Origin: Opeltia flavorubescens
Taxonomy: Eukaryota; Ascomycota; Lecanoromycetes; Teloschistales; Teloschistaceae
Direction: 5' to 3'
Length of the DNA: 64,000 bases
Assembly (NCBI GenBank): GCA_000442125.1
Contig: KE546965.1
Coordinates: 496,001 to 560,000 of the forward strand
The position numbers and the translations under genes were made by a program. Below are positions 10,388 to 21,300 of this stretch, one piece after another (the stretch's first letter is position 1; the number at the start of each line of letters is the position of its first letter). The notes under the pieces were generated by a model. It was given only the letters and a program-made list of their open reading frames with translations. It made no database searches and had not been told where the DNA came from.

Positions 10388-10989
10388 CATTCAGTTGATC
10401 CTATTCTTGAGAGATCTTTACCTAATACTTTTCACACTATCTTATGCCCGGTGTCAGCGGCTATAATTCGCGTGTCTGCAATGTTGAAGTACAAGTTGGT
10501 GCAAAGTTTGATGAAGTTACTCTGTTCTGGCACGGTATGTTTTTTTTCAAGTCAGAACTCATCCGGGGCCGTTTGCGGATGGCCATATATTTCACTCTAA
10601 AATGTACATCAAGGACTGAGCATAACCGGCATGATTAAGACTAAGCAACGAATGACGGAAGACGATTGCGCAAGGGTGAGCGTATCACCATAGTCGATAC
10701 CTCGAGCTGTCACCGCTCGTTGTTTAGTAATCACTAAGAAGAAATAAGATTTAGTTTTTAGATTGATGTCTTGAGAAGCTAGTCACTAATCAGATCACTT
10801 ATCCCCTTCATCAAATACACAAATATCTCACGATACTACCCAGCATTACACAAAGGTGGGGAGAGAGCAAGGGTTTGTATCAGCACTTGGTGCTCTCCTC
10901 CTATCCTGCGAGTGCTTCACCGGTTTCTGTGACAAGAGTCCATTCTTTACAACTTTCAAGGCTTCCTTAACACCAGGAGATCTTCCTCC
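10388..10989. other. Intergenic region upstream of the amidase gene
   Basis: About 600 bases without a convincing gene. A single TGCGG occurs near 10570. There is no repeat or RNA gene that I can recognise. Confidence 0.5.
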
Positions 10990-13318
10990 ATGGACAATGG
11001 CCATACCCCGATGAGGATTGAAGAGAGCATATTTTTCAATTTTGGGTCTGCGAAGTACACTGCATGGCCGACAACGCAGGTAGAGAAAAGTTCCATGGAT
11101 TTGTTGCTGTTCTAGCTGATCGCACCCACAGACAAAGGTTTTCCCGACCCCTAAAGAAGATGGACCTGTCGTCGTCTTACCAACCGAAGCCAACTTGGAC
11201 ATGAAATTCCTCCTGGATTTCTTCGATGAATCTAAAGATGACGTGCTTCGCCAAGAGTTCGCAAAAGGTATTTTGCTGCAATCCAACAGAACCAAGGTGA
11301 AGGTTTCTCGGGAAGCAGAGATGCTACTAAGGTCATGGGGAAATGCCTGGATTGTAATATTTGAGATTGCGGATGCTGTCCATCCCGGACCCTACTTCTA
11401 CAAGGACAATACGCTGTGGGAGGCCATACGCCTCTACGATGATACTCAAGGGGCGTTCCTGATTTCCATCAAGCCTACGAAGGAAAAGGGATCTTATGGT
11501 AGGCAATTGAAAAGCCCCTCCCGGCTGTATGAATAGGGTTTGACTTACCACTGAATGCTCTGGTTTATGACTCCAAGCCCTGCTGCTGACGGGCGGTAGT
11601 TTTCTACTTGGCATGTATTAAGTAATTTGAAACTGGGCTTTGCTGACCATCGACTGCACCATAAAAGTGGTAAATGACGGGAAGCACGGATGGTCTCCAT
11701 GCTCCTGCGCCGTACCCTCACGGTATGCTGCAAATGCAAACTCGGACGTACGTATTCTGCTGAAAACCTTCCATCCAGTGCTTTCTCATTTTTCCGTTTT
11801 TCTTTCCTACTTTGGAAGCTCCCCTGGACACGCTGTTAGTCGTCGCTAACATCTACATTGACACAGAACCCTTTTGCGGGTTGGCGAATTGCCGTGAAAG
11901 ATGCATTCGATATTCAAGGTACGAAATTATCGTTGAACAACAAAGCGTACCTTCGACTGTATGCACCTGCAAGGTCCACGGCGTCTTCAATAGTGGACTT
12001 CGTCGAGGGTGGCTCTTGCATTCTTGGGAAAACAAAGCTCAGCTCTTTTCTTTCACGAGAAGAGGCCACTGAATCGATTGACTTCCAGGCACCATGGAAT
12101 CCCCGTGCGGACGGATATCAGACTACCGGCGGAAGTAGTAGCGGCAGTGCCGTAGCTGTCGCTGCCTACGACTGGGTCGACATCGGTGTTGGGACAGATA
12201 CCAACGGGAGCATCAGACGACCGGCTCAATGCAACGGCGTCTTTGCACTTCGTCCCAGCCAAGATGTATTTTCGCAAGATGGGATGTTTACAGTATTCAA
12301 AACCTTCGACGTTCCCGGAATATTTGCCAGAGATCTCGACAAGCTGGCAACGTTCGCATCAAAGTGGTACCCACCTCAAGCATGCAATGAGAGCGCAAAT
12401 ATCCTTATGCCCAGAATCATTCTTCCTGTCAATCTTATCCCTCAAGAAGATACTCCGCAGAAGAAGATTGTTCTTGCTTTCTTGGAAGACTTTGAATCAT
12501 TCTTCAAAATTGAGGCAGATCGAATCGATTTGGAAGCGCTTTGGGCCCAGGCTCCTCCCAAAGAGGCAAATGGTCAGGGTATGCACGACTATCTCGAAAG
12601 AGTGGGGAAAGATACCTTCCTCTATGCCAACTACCACAGTGGTTCAGCTTTTCGTAAGTTGTACCAAGAAAAATTCGGCAAGAAGCCATTCGTCAGTAAG
12701 TTCGTAGAATGGCGGTGGAAGGTGGGCTCGACCATTTCGCACAAGGACCACGAGGAAGCGATGGGACGATTAAGAGTGTACAAAGACTGGTTGCTGAACG
12801 ATGTCATGCAAGTCGGTAAGAGAAATAGCTTTGTCGTCATGCAAAGCGAGGATGTGACCCCCAAATATCGAGACGACCTTCCGCCGTCAGTGATTTCGAA
12901 GTCCGTTCATATGGACAATGATGTGCTGAACCGATATCTAGAGAATACTCCATCCAGCCTGCTTGGCATCAGTGGTGGATCTCATCGATACTAGGGGCAC
13001 CAGAGATAGTCATTCCAGGTAATGTGCTCTGCAACCTTTGCTTTCGCTCTCGCAAGGTGGCTAAAGACATTATAAGTCGGCACAATCCCTTACGAGTCGC
13101 GTGTTAGCGGAAATATAGAGCACTTACCCGTCACTGCTCAAATACTTAGCCAACCTGGTATGTTCACAGCCGAGAATCGAAGGATGTACTGAAAAGAGCC
13201 AGGATCCGATCTCGACCTCACCACAGTGGCGCAGCGCTTCTTGAGAGCGGTTGGCCGACCATCCATCGTAAGCATAGGGAAGTCAATGTTCTCCAGCGAC
13301 AAAAATGTTCCGGCATAA
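10990..13318 (+). CDS. Amidase with N-terminal scytalone-dehydratase-like (Arp1-type) domain
   Basis: Seven exons (10990-11079, 11132-11498, 11668-11747, 11867-12889, 12958-13018, 13077-13157, 13203-13318) join in frame to 605 residues. Residues about 30-175 match the Arp1/scytalone-dehydratase-like domain that precedes many fungal amidases (GPYFYKDNTLWEAIRLYDD, then AVPSRYA). From residue 180 the amidase-signature fold follows: RIAVKDAFDIQG with the catalytic Lys (about 190), GGSSSGSAVAVAAYDW with the cis-Ser, and GTDTNGSIRRPA with the nucleophile Ser. The C-terminal blocks LGAPEIVIP, GTIPYESRVSGNIEHLPV and VAQRFLRAVGRPS complete it. It should hydrolyse an amide of unknown identity. The junction 12889/12958 was chosen because it alone restores frame and gives the family's WISSILGAPE. 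It lies next to a Zn2Cys6 regulator. Confidence 0.85.
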
Positions 13319-14058
13319 ATGCACCGAAGCCCAAGAGAACCACTGGAGGTCACTGAATCAGTGACATCGGCATTTTGCCCCTACCGAAGTTGCGTACCCT
13401 GTGCTGGTCTTTGAATGGCTTTGAGCAGTAGTAGGAAAGGCATTATCTTCCACGGCGTACGAGTTGAGAACATCAAGCCTGCCACGATGATTTGCCAAAT
13501 TGCAACTCCCTTTATTCGATAAACCGTGCAAGAAAGCCTCTGCTCGTACGCAATACTCGATTGACGCGCATGACCTAGTCCCTCTAAATATTGCTGTAGG
13601 ACTTCCTGTGTGAAATATGATGAATTTGCACCACACATTGGGCAAGCATTAGACCACTTAGTCTGTTTAGTCAGCCTTCGACAATCATCATCATGGTAGA
13701 CCTTCTCTTAATTTGCGATACAATGGTTCTGAACATCAGAACTATGAGAGTCAGCATCAGAATTGGTACCGCAGTCTTGTGGTAAGTTAACGGCGTAAAC
13801 AGGTTACACGACCAAAAGTCCGTTACCGAGGCTCTCTTCATCCAAGTCACCCCCGGTAGATCGATATTTTTTGACAACAAGAACACCAGTGTTTTGGGCT
13901 GCAATTTCGAGAAATTTTGGTTCGTCTACTTTTGGTAGTCTCGCGGGCGTTTGCTCACTCTGCTTGCCAAGCCACCGTCGTCACGTGAATGCATCGGGCT
14001 GGACATAAGTGATCATCAAGTCGGATTCTGGAATTCGCCGAAGCCAAGGTTCCGCAAA
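13319..14058. other. Amidase 3' flank and regulator promoter
   Basis: About 740 bases without a gene. One CCGCA (TGCGG on the other strand) lies near 13770. Open frames on the minus strand are short and unlike proteins. Confidence 0.5.
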
Positions 14059-15327
14059 ATGTCCGCAGCTCTCCGCCAGAAGGCGTGCAAAGCCTGTGCA
14101 GAATCCAAGCGCAAGTGCGACAAACGGCTTCCCGAATGCCAGCGTTGCCTCGACAGGGATGTCGACTGTCTATATCCCATGCCAAAGAAACGGCGGAGAA
14201 ACGCTGAGCAATCGGAGAGACTGCCCGTTCTCCAAAATCATACCAAAGATGATGGCCTTCCTATCAGCCTTAACCTCGCTGGGTGGGACATGCCCGAAGT
14301 CGCTGACCTCGACGGCTCTCCAGAAGAAATGATATTCCCACCTCTGCCGGCATCTGTGACAAGTCCGCCAGCTCAGAGTTTTGGACTCGAGGATGGCAAC
14401 ATCTCTAGTCCACCATGCCCCTGGTTTCTCAGAGAGGAGACCTGGGTTCTGCAGCACACTACCCAAGAACCAGGTTGTGTGGATGACGTCCACCTGGAAC
14501 CCTTCATAAATGCCGTAGATGAGATGCTGCAATGCTGGGTAAAGAATGGCTACAATAGCTTCATTCATCGGCGGTTATTTGAGTCTGAGATGCCTACTTG
14601 TCTTCAAGACGCTTTCACAGCGCTGGCCGCTTACACTAATCGAACTCCCGCCGTAAAGGAGATCATATTGCAGGTTGTTGAAGAGCGCTCTTTCGCACTT
14701 ATTCAACAGCATCCACCCACTACTGCTAGGGGCGCGCATGGCATACTGGCCCATCTAGCGCGCACCCAGGCGTTATTTGTTTACCTATTTATACGTCTAT
14801 TCGACGGCTCGGTGCGTCTGCGCGCGTCTGCCGAGCAGCAGCTCCCGGTGCTCCGCGAATGGGCGGATGGAGTGTGGCAGGCAGTGAAAGGGTATCGAGG
14901 GGAAGATGCCTTGCCGAGTCACCATCCCCGTTACTGGACTGCAAACCAGCTGGACAGGGAATACAACTCGTCCTCGGAGCTATGGAAGCTTTGGATTCTG
15001 ACCGAAAGCATTCGGCGCACCCACATCATCATCCATACCATTGCCAACGTATATGAAACCATGACTAGAGGGTTGGTAGAATGTGCTGGATCTCTAAAGT
15101 TTACTGCACGCCATGGCCTGTGGGACGCTGAATCTGCAGTGAAATGGTCCGAGCTATCTCAGGCGAAGTCTCCACTTCTGGTGTCATCTCTACAGCCTGA
15201 GCCTTTGATATCACAATTTCCAGCTGAAGAAGTCGATGATTTCGTGAAAATGTTCTGGACATTCATAGCTGGCACAGACAAAATTCAATACTGGATTGAC
15301 AAAGGTAGCAAGACAACAGAAATATAG
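14059..15327 (+). CDS. Zn2Cys6 transcription factor
   Basis: A single exon from the ATG at 14059 gives about 422 residues. The frame is open further upstream, but this ATG puts the zinc cluster at residues 9-37 as usual. The cluster is complete: C-x2-C-x6-C-x6-C-x2-C-x6-C (CKAC, AESKRKC, CQRC, then CLYP), followed by a basic KKRRRN segment. It should bind CGG-containing DNA as a nuclear regulator. The C-terminal part (HGILAHLARTQALFVYLFIRLFDGSVRLRA, then LWKLWILTESIRRT, CAGSLKFTARHGLWDAESA, EVDDFVKMFWTFIAGTDKIQYWID) resembles a helical regulator domain that I know from other fungal C6 factors. It is not the classical Fungal_trans domain. The extreme C-terminus is less certain because a GTAGCA near 15305 could be a donor. 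It lies between an amidase and a reductase whose promoter is full of CGG sites. Confidence 0.88.
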   Translation: MSAALRQKACKACAESKRKCDKRLPECQRCLDRDVDCLYPMPKKRRRNAEQSERLPVLQNHTKDDGLPISLNLAGWDMPEVADLDGSPEEMIFPPLPASVTSPPAQSFGLEDGNISSPPCPWFLREETWVLQHTTQEPGCVDDVHLEPFINAVDEMLQCWVKNGYNSFIHRRLFESEMPTCLQDAFTALAAYTNRTPAVKEIILQVVEERSFALIQQHPPTTARGAHGILAHLARTQALFVYLFIRLFDGSVRLRASAEQQLPVLREWADGVWQAVKGYRGEDALPSHHPRYWTANQLDREYNSSSELWKLWILTESIRRTHIIIHTIANVYETMTRGLVECAGSLKFTARHGLWDAESAVKWSELSQAKSPLLVSSLQPEPLISQFPAEEVDDFVKMFWTFIAGTDKIQYWIDKGSKTTEI

Positions 15328-15755
15328 TCTGGCCTGACGCGGTCTCTTTTGGATTCTATGGCACAAGTAAGCTGTAAGTCTTGTTAATGTTCGTCGCAGC
15401 TTTGCTCCCTTTTCTTTTTGCGGTGTGCAAGATCGCGTATGTAACATTTCGTGCTCGTTTTTTCCACGAGTGCTCCAAGACGTATCGATACGATGGCTGA
15501 GCATGGGTTGAATCTGAAAGCAACTTCGCCATGCCTATCAATCGTCGCTCTTTCCAGCTGCTACGGTGGTATCAAGACCATGGACATAAGGCATCGCATT
15601 AAGTGTACGACTTTTGCATCCCGTACATCCCGAGATCGATCGCATAGGTGGAAATTAGGGAAGGTGGGCAATTCTCATTTTTCAGTCGCTCCAGACTTGA
15701 TTATGAATGTGGTGAGCATTATATCGTTGAAATCATAGAGGGCTTATTAATTTCT

Positions 15756-15825
15756 TGCGGTGGCTCAGCGGAAGACATGCGGCTACAATGCGGATTGTCT
15801 GCGGAGAATCTGCGGAGCTTTGCGG
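15756..15825 (+). promoter_or_regulatory. Array of seven WGCGG sites spaced 11 bp apart
   Basis: TGCGG or AGCGG starts at 15756, 15767, 15778, 15789, 15800, 15811 and 15821, all in the same orientation. The spacing is 11,11,11,11,11,10 bp. The bases between the cores differ from unit to unit, so this is not a simple recent tandem repeat. CGG triplets are the half-sites of Zn2Cys6 proteins, and WGCGG is the known core for the AlcR ethanol regulator of Aspergillus. One helical turn between sites would put all of them on one face of the DNA. The array is 175-245 bp upstream of the reductase ATG and downstream of a Zn2Cys6 gene. Confidence 0.75.
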
Positions 15826-15867
15826 AAGAACAACAGCGAGCCAAAAAAGTCACACTAGTATCCAAAG

Positions 15868-15879
15868 TATATATATAAG
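15868..15879 (+). promoter_or_regulatory. TATA box of the aldo/keto reductase gene
   Basis: TATATATATAAG lies about 43 bp after the WGCGG array and about 120 bp before the start codon, a normal place for a fungal TATA element. The match is to the consensus TATAWAW only. Confidence 0.6.
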
Positions 15880-15999
15880 TCCGTTACAGAGTCACTCGAG
15901 CATCGAAGTATTGTTTCATCTCATACAATTGATCTCAGTGGAAACCGTTCTTCACTCAGCCTGTCCCAAGCAATTCTCTTTCCGTCTTCAAGTATAACG

Positions 16000-17109
16000 A
16001 TGAAGTTCATTCTCGGCACTCATACTGTACGAATGCCCTGATAGCAGCGATTGGCTCCTTCTAATTGAATTGCTATAGGTCGGCGACAGTGCTAAAGACC
16101 CTGGGATCGTACATTTCGATACCGGGAAAGATGTCCAGAACCTGTTGGATGCATTCTACAATCGTGGATACAGACATATCGACACGGCCCGTAACTACAC
16201 TCCTAATGCCCCCGGATCTTCTGAGGCACGCTTAGGCGAAGCCGGGGCTGCTTCTCGGTTTACCATCCATACCAAAGTCCTCAGCGGCCAACCCGGCGAT
16301 CATGAGCCTTCGAAGATTGAATCCAGCATAGCGCATTCACTCGACGATCTCGAGACATCGACTGTGGAGACCTTTTTTCTGCATGTACCGGACCGCCAAA
16401 CGCCATTCGAGGATGCATTGAGAGCGATGGACGACGCTTTTCGCCAGGGCAGGTTTAAGAAATTTGGGATTTCAAACTATACTGCCGCAGAGGTACAAAA
16501 GATTATCGAGATGTGTGAGCAAAAGGGCTTTGTCAAGCCCAGTGTATATCAAGGACATTACAACCCGATTGTGAGAGGAGGCGAGAAGGAATTATTCCCA
16601 CTCTTGCGTAAACACAATATCACCTTTTTCGCCTACAGGTTAGCCGAATCCAAATTGAATGCTTGACACAGAGCTGACCGTCATCGAAGTCCTGCGGCGG
16701 GTGGTCTATTTTCAGAAATCTCTGATACTTCAACACGATGGAGCGGCGAAGTAAGTCCCCTCCACAATACAATATCCCATCATCCTAAACCAAACCCCAG
16801 AACCCCATCGGGAAACTATACAGTACCCTTTACGGCCAGCTTTCCCTCCAAGACCTAGTAACCACCGTCCGCAACGCCGTCAAGAAATATAATATCAGCG
16901 GCCACGCAGCCGCAATGCGATGGACCGCCTTCCACAGCGCCTTGGACGAAAAGTATGGCGACGGCGTAATCTTCGGTATATCGAAGATCGAGCAACTCCA
17001 CAAGAACCTTGACGCACTCGAGGCGGGGCCCCTGCCTGCTGAGGTTGCTAAGGCCATCACGGCCATTTACGCTACCATCGAGGGGTCGGAACCGCCTTAT
17101 CACCTTTAG
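16000..17109 (+). CDS. Aldo/keto reductase, AKR7 (aflatoxin aldehyde reductase)-like
   Basis: Four exons (16000-16026, 16079-16638, 16690-16750, 16801-17109) join to 318 residues. The first encodes only MKFILGTHT, the first beta strand, and places the start. The catalytic tetrad of NADPH-dependent aldo/keto reductases is visible: Asp and Tyr in GYRHIDTARNYTP, Lys in TIHTKVLSG, and His in VETFFLHVPDRQTPFED. GISNYTAAEVQKIIE and SVYQGHYNPIVRGGEKELFPLLRKHNITFFAYSP are typical of the AKR7 and yeast YPL088/Aad type. The C-terminus has ALDEKYGDGVIFGISKIEQLHKNLDALE, the cofactor-binding end of the barrel. It probably reduces aldehydes or dicarbonyls in the cytosol. Its promoter has a TATA box and a remarkable WGCGG array, suggesting strong pathway-specific induction. 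Confidence 0.92.
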
Positions 17110-17853
17110 GGGTAGGTAAGTGGTGAGCCGTCATCCACATGCCATGGACCTTTTCCCTTAATATCGAGTTAAAAAATTTACCACGACAGTCGATCGCCAT
17201 GACAGCTCTTTCTTGTCACATATAATATGGCTGTAAAAAGGTGGGGTTATTGTCACGTAGATCTGATTCAAGCATAAGCAGTGGCAATGGGTTCAGGGCC
17301 GTTAGTGTAAAATAAATATAGCCTCATGCTGATTTCAGAAGCAAATACGAATAGTCGATACAATGAAGTCTTCCGCCTTGAAATTCCAGTTTTCCTACTT
17401 GGCATCGCCAGAGCCTTGCTGCGTGCCCACCTTAGCCAACACTCTGATGTGCTATTCCCAACTGTGTCTGGAGAACAGGGTGTCCAAGATAAAAAAAACA
17501 TAAATAACAGAAAAAGCTGCACCAGTCCAAACGAGTTCGCGAAATATTAGTAGAATAGAACTATTGAAACTACATTGTTTGAGCCGAAACCTTCGTTTCT
17601 GGGCGCTGACTCCATACCATCTGTCCAAGGGCAGTATCCAAGAGGCTTCCCTAAACAGCGAAAACCTTCCCAATCCTCCTCAATACGGTAGCCTGACCGT
17701 ACGCCGATAGGAAAAATATTCTTGTTGACCCGTAATTCAGTTTCGCGTTTAATCTGCGATGCTGAGAATACCGACATACTTTTTGTATCTGCGGAGGCAG
17801 GCTGGTATGTTGACTTGCCCAAACGAGGCCAACATCTATAGCGTCAAAATCTT
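17110..17853. other. Intergenic region between convergent reductase and MFS genes
   Basis: About 740 bases with the 3' ends of two convergent genes. The frames here are short, overlapping and unlike proteins. I see nothing else. Confidence 0.5.
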
Positions 17854-19589
17854 TCATACCTCCCGACCCGGAGGTTTTGGTTCAGGGGTAGCAACAACAG
17901 AAGCCCGAGCCGAGCGTCGATGTTCTCCCTGTGTCTTGCGGTCACTAGCTAGCGTCTGAGCGAATTTTGATCTCGCTCTAATAGCGGGACCCTTCCAGTA
18001 GAAGACGAAAATGGGTATGGTGACCAGGAGCGCCAGGAATCCAAGGATGACGGTCGGCCATACAAGCTTGAGGCGCCCGAAGCTTGGTATGTCCGTGTAG
18101 ACTGGACATGAAATCAGCTTTCTGAACGCTCGCAAGGAAGTCACTGCCTAGGAGAACCTACATGGCATGGAATACATCGCAGCTACGCCGGCTAAGAAAT
18201 CCCGTGCTAGACCGTTGCCTCCAGTGGCAGAGGCCGAGTAGGGTCCATAACTGGCGATCATGTAGTCGATGGTGGCCATATAGATTGCATACTAAGGCGG
18301 TCAGCTTTCCTCTCGAAGGCACAATTTAGTCAACCACGCAATGAAGGAAGACTTACATTGGCTATCGCAATCAGGCCGGAGAAAAGCAGTGGCGCAATCC
18401 AGTGTACAGCCGGAGGTCCAAGACTAGTAGCTGCAAAGCCGAACAAGCCAATGGTTTCAAGCGGCGCGGTCCATAGCAGCCAGTACAACCGAGCTTCCGG
18501 TTGTAGAGCATCAGGGTCCTTTTTCCGTATCTGGCAGTGCCTACGGATGAATGGAAAGAACGAAAAGTAGGCGATAAAGTAGCCCACGAGCAGTGGAATG
18601 AAAGCCATACCGGTTGCAATAATACCGAAGTTCCATTGCTTGAAGACTGGACCGTAGGAAACCAGGAATGTAAAGATCAAGGCATCCGAGAAACCACTCA
18701 GAAGAGACAAGAATAGAACAATCGGTTCCTTGATGAACATCTCGAAGGGTCTATACCAGATCGTAATGACCTCCTCGAATGAGATGCGCCTCTTCTTCAT
18801 CTCGTTCGGCCCAAACACGTTCTTCTGTCCGGCTTCCCGCCGCCTCGCAGCTTCTCGATCCAAGAGAATAGTCGCCCGGGTTTCGGGCACGAGGAGGAAG
18901 TGTAGAACTTGCACCACGACGCCGAAGATAAGCTGCCACCAGAAAACCCACTGCCAAGCTTGATACTTCTGGATAAAAGCCCCAAACACTGGACCCAGGA
19001 CAGATCCGCCAACGGACGAAAGGACAATGTAGGCAACTGCATATTGCTGATCATCCGGTTCCCACATATCGGCCACCATTCCCAGAGTCACCGAGCCACC
19101 GGCAGAAGAAAGACCCCCGAGAACTCGTCCAACGATGATCGTGTTATAGTTCTTTGCCAAAGCACAGGGAATAGCCCAGATATTGACGAAAAAAAGGCTC
19201 AGCTGCAACACAGGCCGGCGACCAAATTCCTCGGACCAAGGGGCCCAAAGCTCGCATCCGAAGGCATAGGCAATTAGGAAGACTGCTTGACCAATGCGTG
19301 ATTCCTGTCCAGTGATCTTGAAGCTCTCAACAAGGCCATCCGTCGCATTCCCGTACACACTGGCATTGAAGTTCATGGAGCACTGGACGATAAAGATAAT
19401 AGTCAAGATCAACCATTTCTTGCGAGATGAGAAAGTGAAACCGAGTTTGTCATAGGCGTCGACCTCTGTCAGCTCGATCCTGCCATCAGACCGTGGTTCT
19501 CCGAAAACAAAGGGTATTATCCTCTGTGTGCTTATGTCACTTGTCTCTTTGCTTCCATCCTCATCACTGGATTTTGGAGAATCTGCCAT
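17854..19589 (-). CDS. MFS transporter, DHA1 drug:H+ antiporter family (Flr1/Tpo-like)
   Basis: Three exons (19589-18357, 18291-18162, 18101-17854) give 536 residues with 12 predicted membrane segments and a long hydrophilic N-terminus. The first loop carries the MFS motif A-like ELWAPWSEEFGRRPV. The DHA1 motif C region reads YIVLSSVGGSVLGPVFGAFI, preceded by GRVLGGLSSAGGSVTLGMVADMW. The long central loop (LLDREAARRREAGQKNVFGPNEMKKRR) and the pair YAIYMATIDYMIASYGPYSASATGGNGLARDF, MYSMPFYTDI near the end are typical of fungal drug and polyamine exporters of the plasma membrane. The substrate is unknown. Being next to a regulator, reductase and amidase it could export a product of that group. 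Both introns have GT..AG ends and conserve phase. Confidence 0.93.
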
Positions 19590-20476
19590 TGGGAAACTTG
19601 AAAAAAAAAAGCCCTCCTTTCAGGGTTCATTAACAGAGTGTCAGCTAGTGCGAAATGGTTGAACCGTATCTGGAAGGATGGATATAATCATGTGAATGAT
19701 GATATTTTGATATAGACACCTGTTCTGTGTGTTTGATTTTCATAGAAGTAATATCACGCTAGGAAATTGCAACTAAAGCATGAGCATAGTCTTGCAGTAG
19801 GCGTGACCACTCCAAGGTTTTGATTTTGGAGGAAGAACACTGATTTTGGGGTTGGAAAGTCACTGATTCAGCTTACTGGTTCGTGAATTGATTGGATCTA
19901 ATCAAGCTTAGTATCAGAATAAAGATATGGTAGGCAGGTGCGCTTGAGTCAGTTTACCACGAGATCGGGCTTGGCTTCCTACGAGCTTCAGGAGCGCATT
20001 AACGATTTTGCTGCTTTGATTTCAAGGTTATTTAGACCTTTTCATGGTCATGTCGAAGAAAGGTGAGAAGAATATGTCCATTTTCTGTCAGGGAGGATCA
20101 ATGTGGGTGGCTCATATCCATGAGCAAGTTTGCGCCCGAATGTCACGATGTCTGGTACCGAGTTTGGTGACCGTATCTCACGTCATGATCTTTGTTTTTA
20201 GGATAGAAAGCCTTGTGAAACGATCGATTTGGTAAAATGCAATGCAGTGCATGGTACTTGAGACCTTTTCTTGCATCGAGCTATCCAGTATCGTTTGACA
20301 AACCTGCTCAGAGCTTCGACTAGAATCCTTCGTGTCCCCTGGATCTCCTCGTATTGAAAACACCGTTGGAACAAAATAGAAAAGTCGCCGAGTCCCAGTA
20401 TGACCAGAGAACGGGGAGACGGCGAACGAGCAATGTTCCATGGCTGGAATTTGAGAACGAAGATGGGGGTAAGGAC
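19590..20476. other. MFS promoter and tetraspanin 3' flank
   Basis: Nearly 900 bases, moderately A/T-rich, with no gene that I can support. The small frames at 20044-20235 and 20354-20563 on + have no family resemblance, and the second overlaps the tetraspanin terminal exon on the other strand. Confidence 0.5.
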
Positions 20477-21300
20477 CTAGATTTTGCTGTATCTGGCTTT
20501 CTCATCAATATGTCTGTATCTTTGCTCCTCATCTCGTTTTTTGAGAACGACGAGGCCGCATAACAGTAGTATAGCATCCAAAGCTATGCGATATCAGCTT
20601 TGCAAGGTTTTAGGTTGATAGTTGAATACCATACCGACCATGCCAAATATAGCGGTGAATACCAGATCAAGAAAGTTGTTTGCAAAGTTGCTGAAAGGTC
20701 CAACGCAATTAGGCTTTGCCAGAGCATTAGGCCGATTCGGACAGGTGGAGTCTTGATGGAAGGGTATATCCATGTATCCGCAGCAATGAAACTAAGTGGA
20801 ATGTTAATCGAGCCTTTCTCCAAGAATAGTGTAGTACCCTTACCCTTTGCTGCAGCAATTGCTGTATCCGGGGATTCTCTTTCTGCCACATAACAGCAAG
20901 ATTGGAACGCGTTTTCAATGTAGAGAACCATATTTCCAGCCCAATTACTAAAGTGACCAAGATGCAGACTAGAAGCATCCATGAATGAACCTTCAGCCAG
21001 GTTCGGTTAGCCTTAAGAATCAGCCCCGGTATGGAAGTCAAGAAGGCCAGGAATATTAGGCCAGCATCAACCAAAGCACCTAATGGATTCGGTTAGGGTT
21101 GCTGGTCGTGATGTTTCCATGGATGATGCCAACTTACCGTTGAGCGGCGTGTGAGAGAGCAGCAAATTAGGAGCGACATTCTCTGTGGTTGGTGCATTCA
21201 TAGCGTTCTTTGAAAGGAAGACCACAGTGACCAGAAGGGCGCCAGTGGCCACGAACAGAGCGTCTGCAAGCAAGAACGAGAGAAGGTATTTTGCGAACAT
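20477..21300 (-). CDS. Fungal tetraspanin (Tsp3-like)
   Basis: Four exons (21300-21138, 21079-20844, 20791-20635, 20583-20477) join in frame to 220 residues with four membrane segments: near residues 4-27, 57-77, 85-107, and one just before the C-terminal tail KKRDEEQRYRHIDEKARYSKI. Between segments 3 and 4 lies the large outer loop with the tetraspanin CCG motif (RFHCCGYMD, about residues 133-141) and two more cysteines (STCPNRP, PNCVGPFSNFANN). Tetraspanins organise membrane microdomains. In fungi the Pls1 class is needed for appressorium function, but this protein resembles the separate Tsp3 class, whose role is poorly known. Its intron pattern and the NVAPNLLLSHTPLN block after helix 1 fit that class. 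It is divergent from the MADS gene. Confidence 0.85.

Larger units (their letters stand above)
15328..15999. other. Aldo/keto reductase promoter region
   Basis: About 670 bases between the regulator and the reductase. The distal part shows nothing. The proximal part carries the phased WGCGG array (15756-15825) and, 43 bp further on, a TATA box. Confidence 0.7.

Noticed and set aside
15451-15997. Short frames across the reductase promoter, some running through the WGCGG array
   Set aside because: Better explained as promoter DNA; a TATA box and start site lie within them.
10990-19589. Secondary-metabolite gene cluster
   Set aside because: No polyketide synthase, peptide synthetase, terpene cyclase or P450; only accessory-type genes, so I call it a possible small module instead.
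20044-20235. 63-codon frame downstream of the tetraspanin gene
   Set aside because: Too short and not protein-like; no intron signals joining it to anything.
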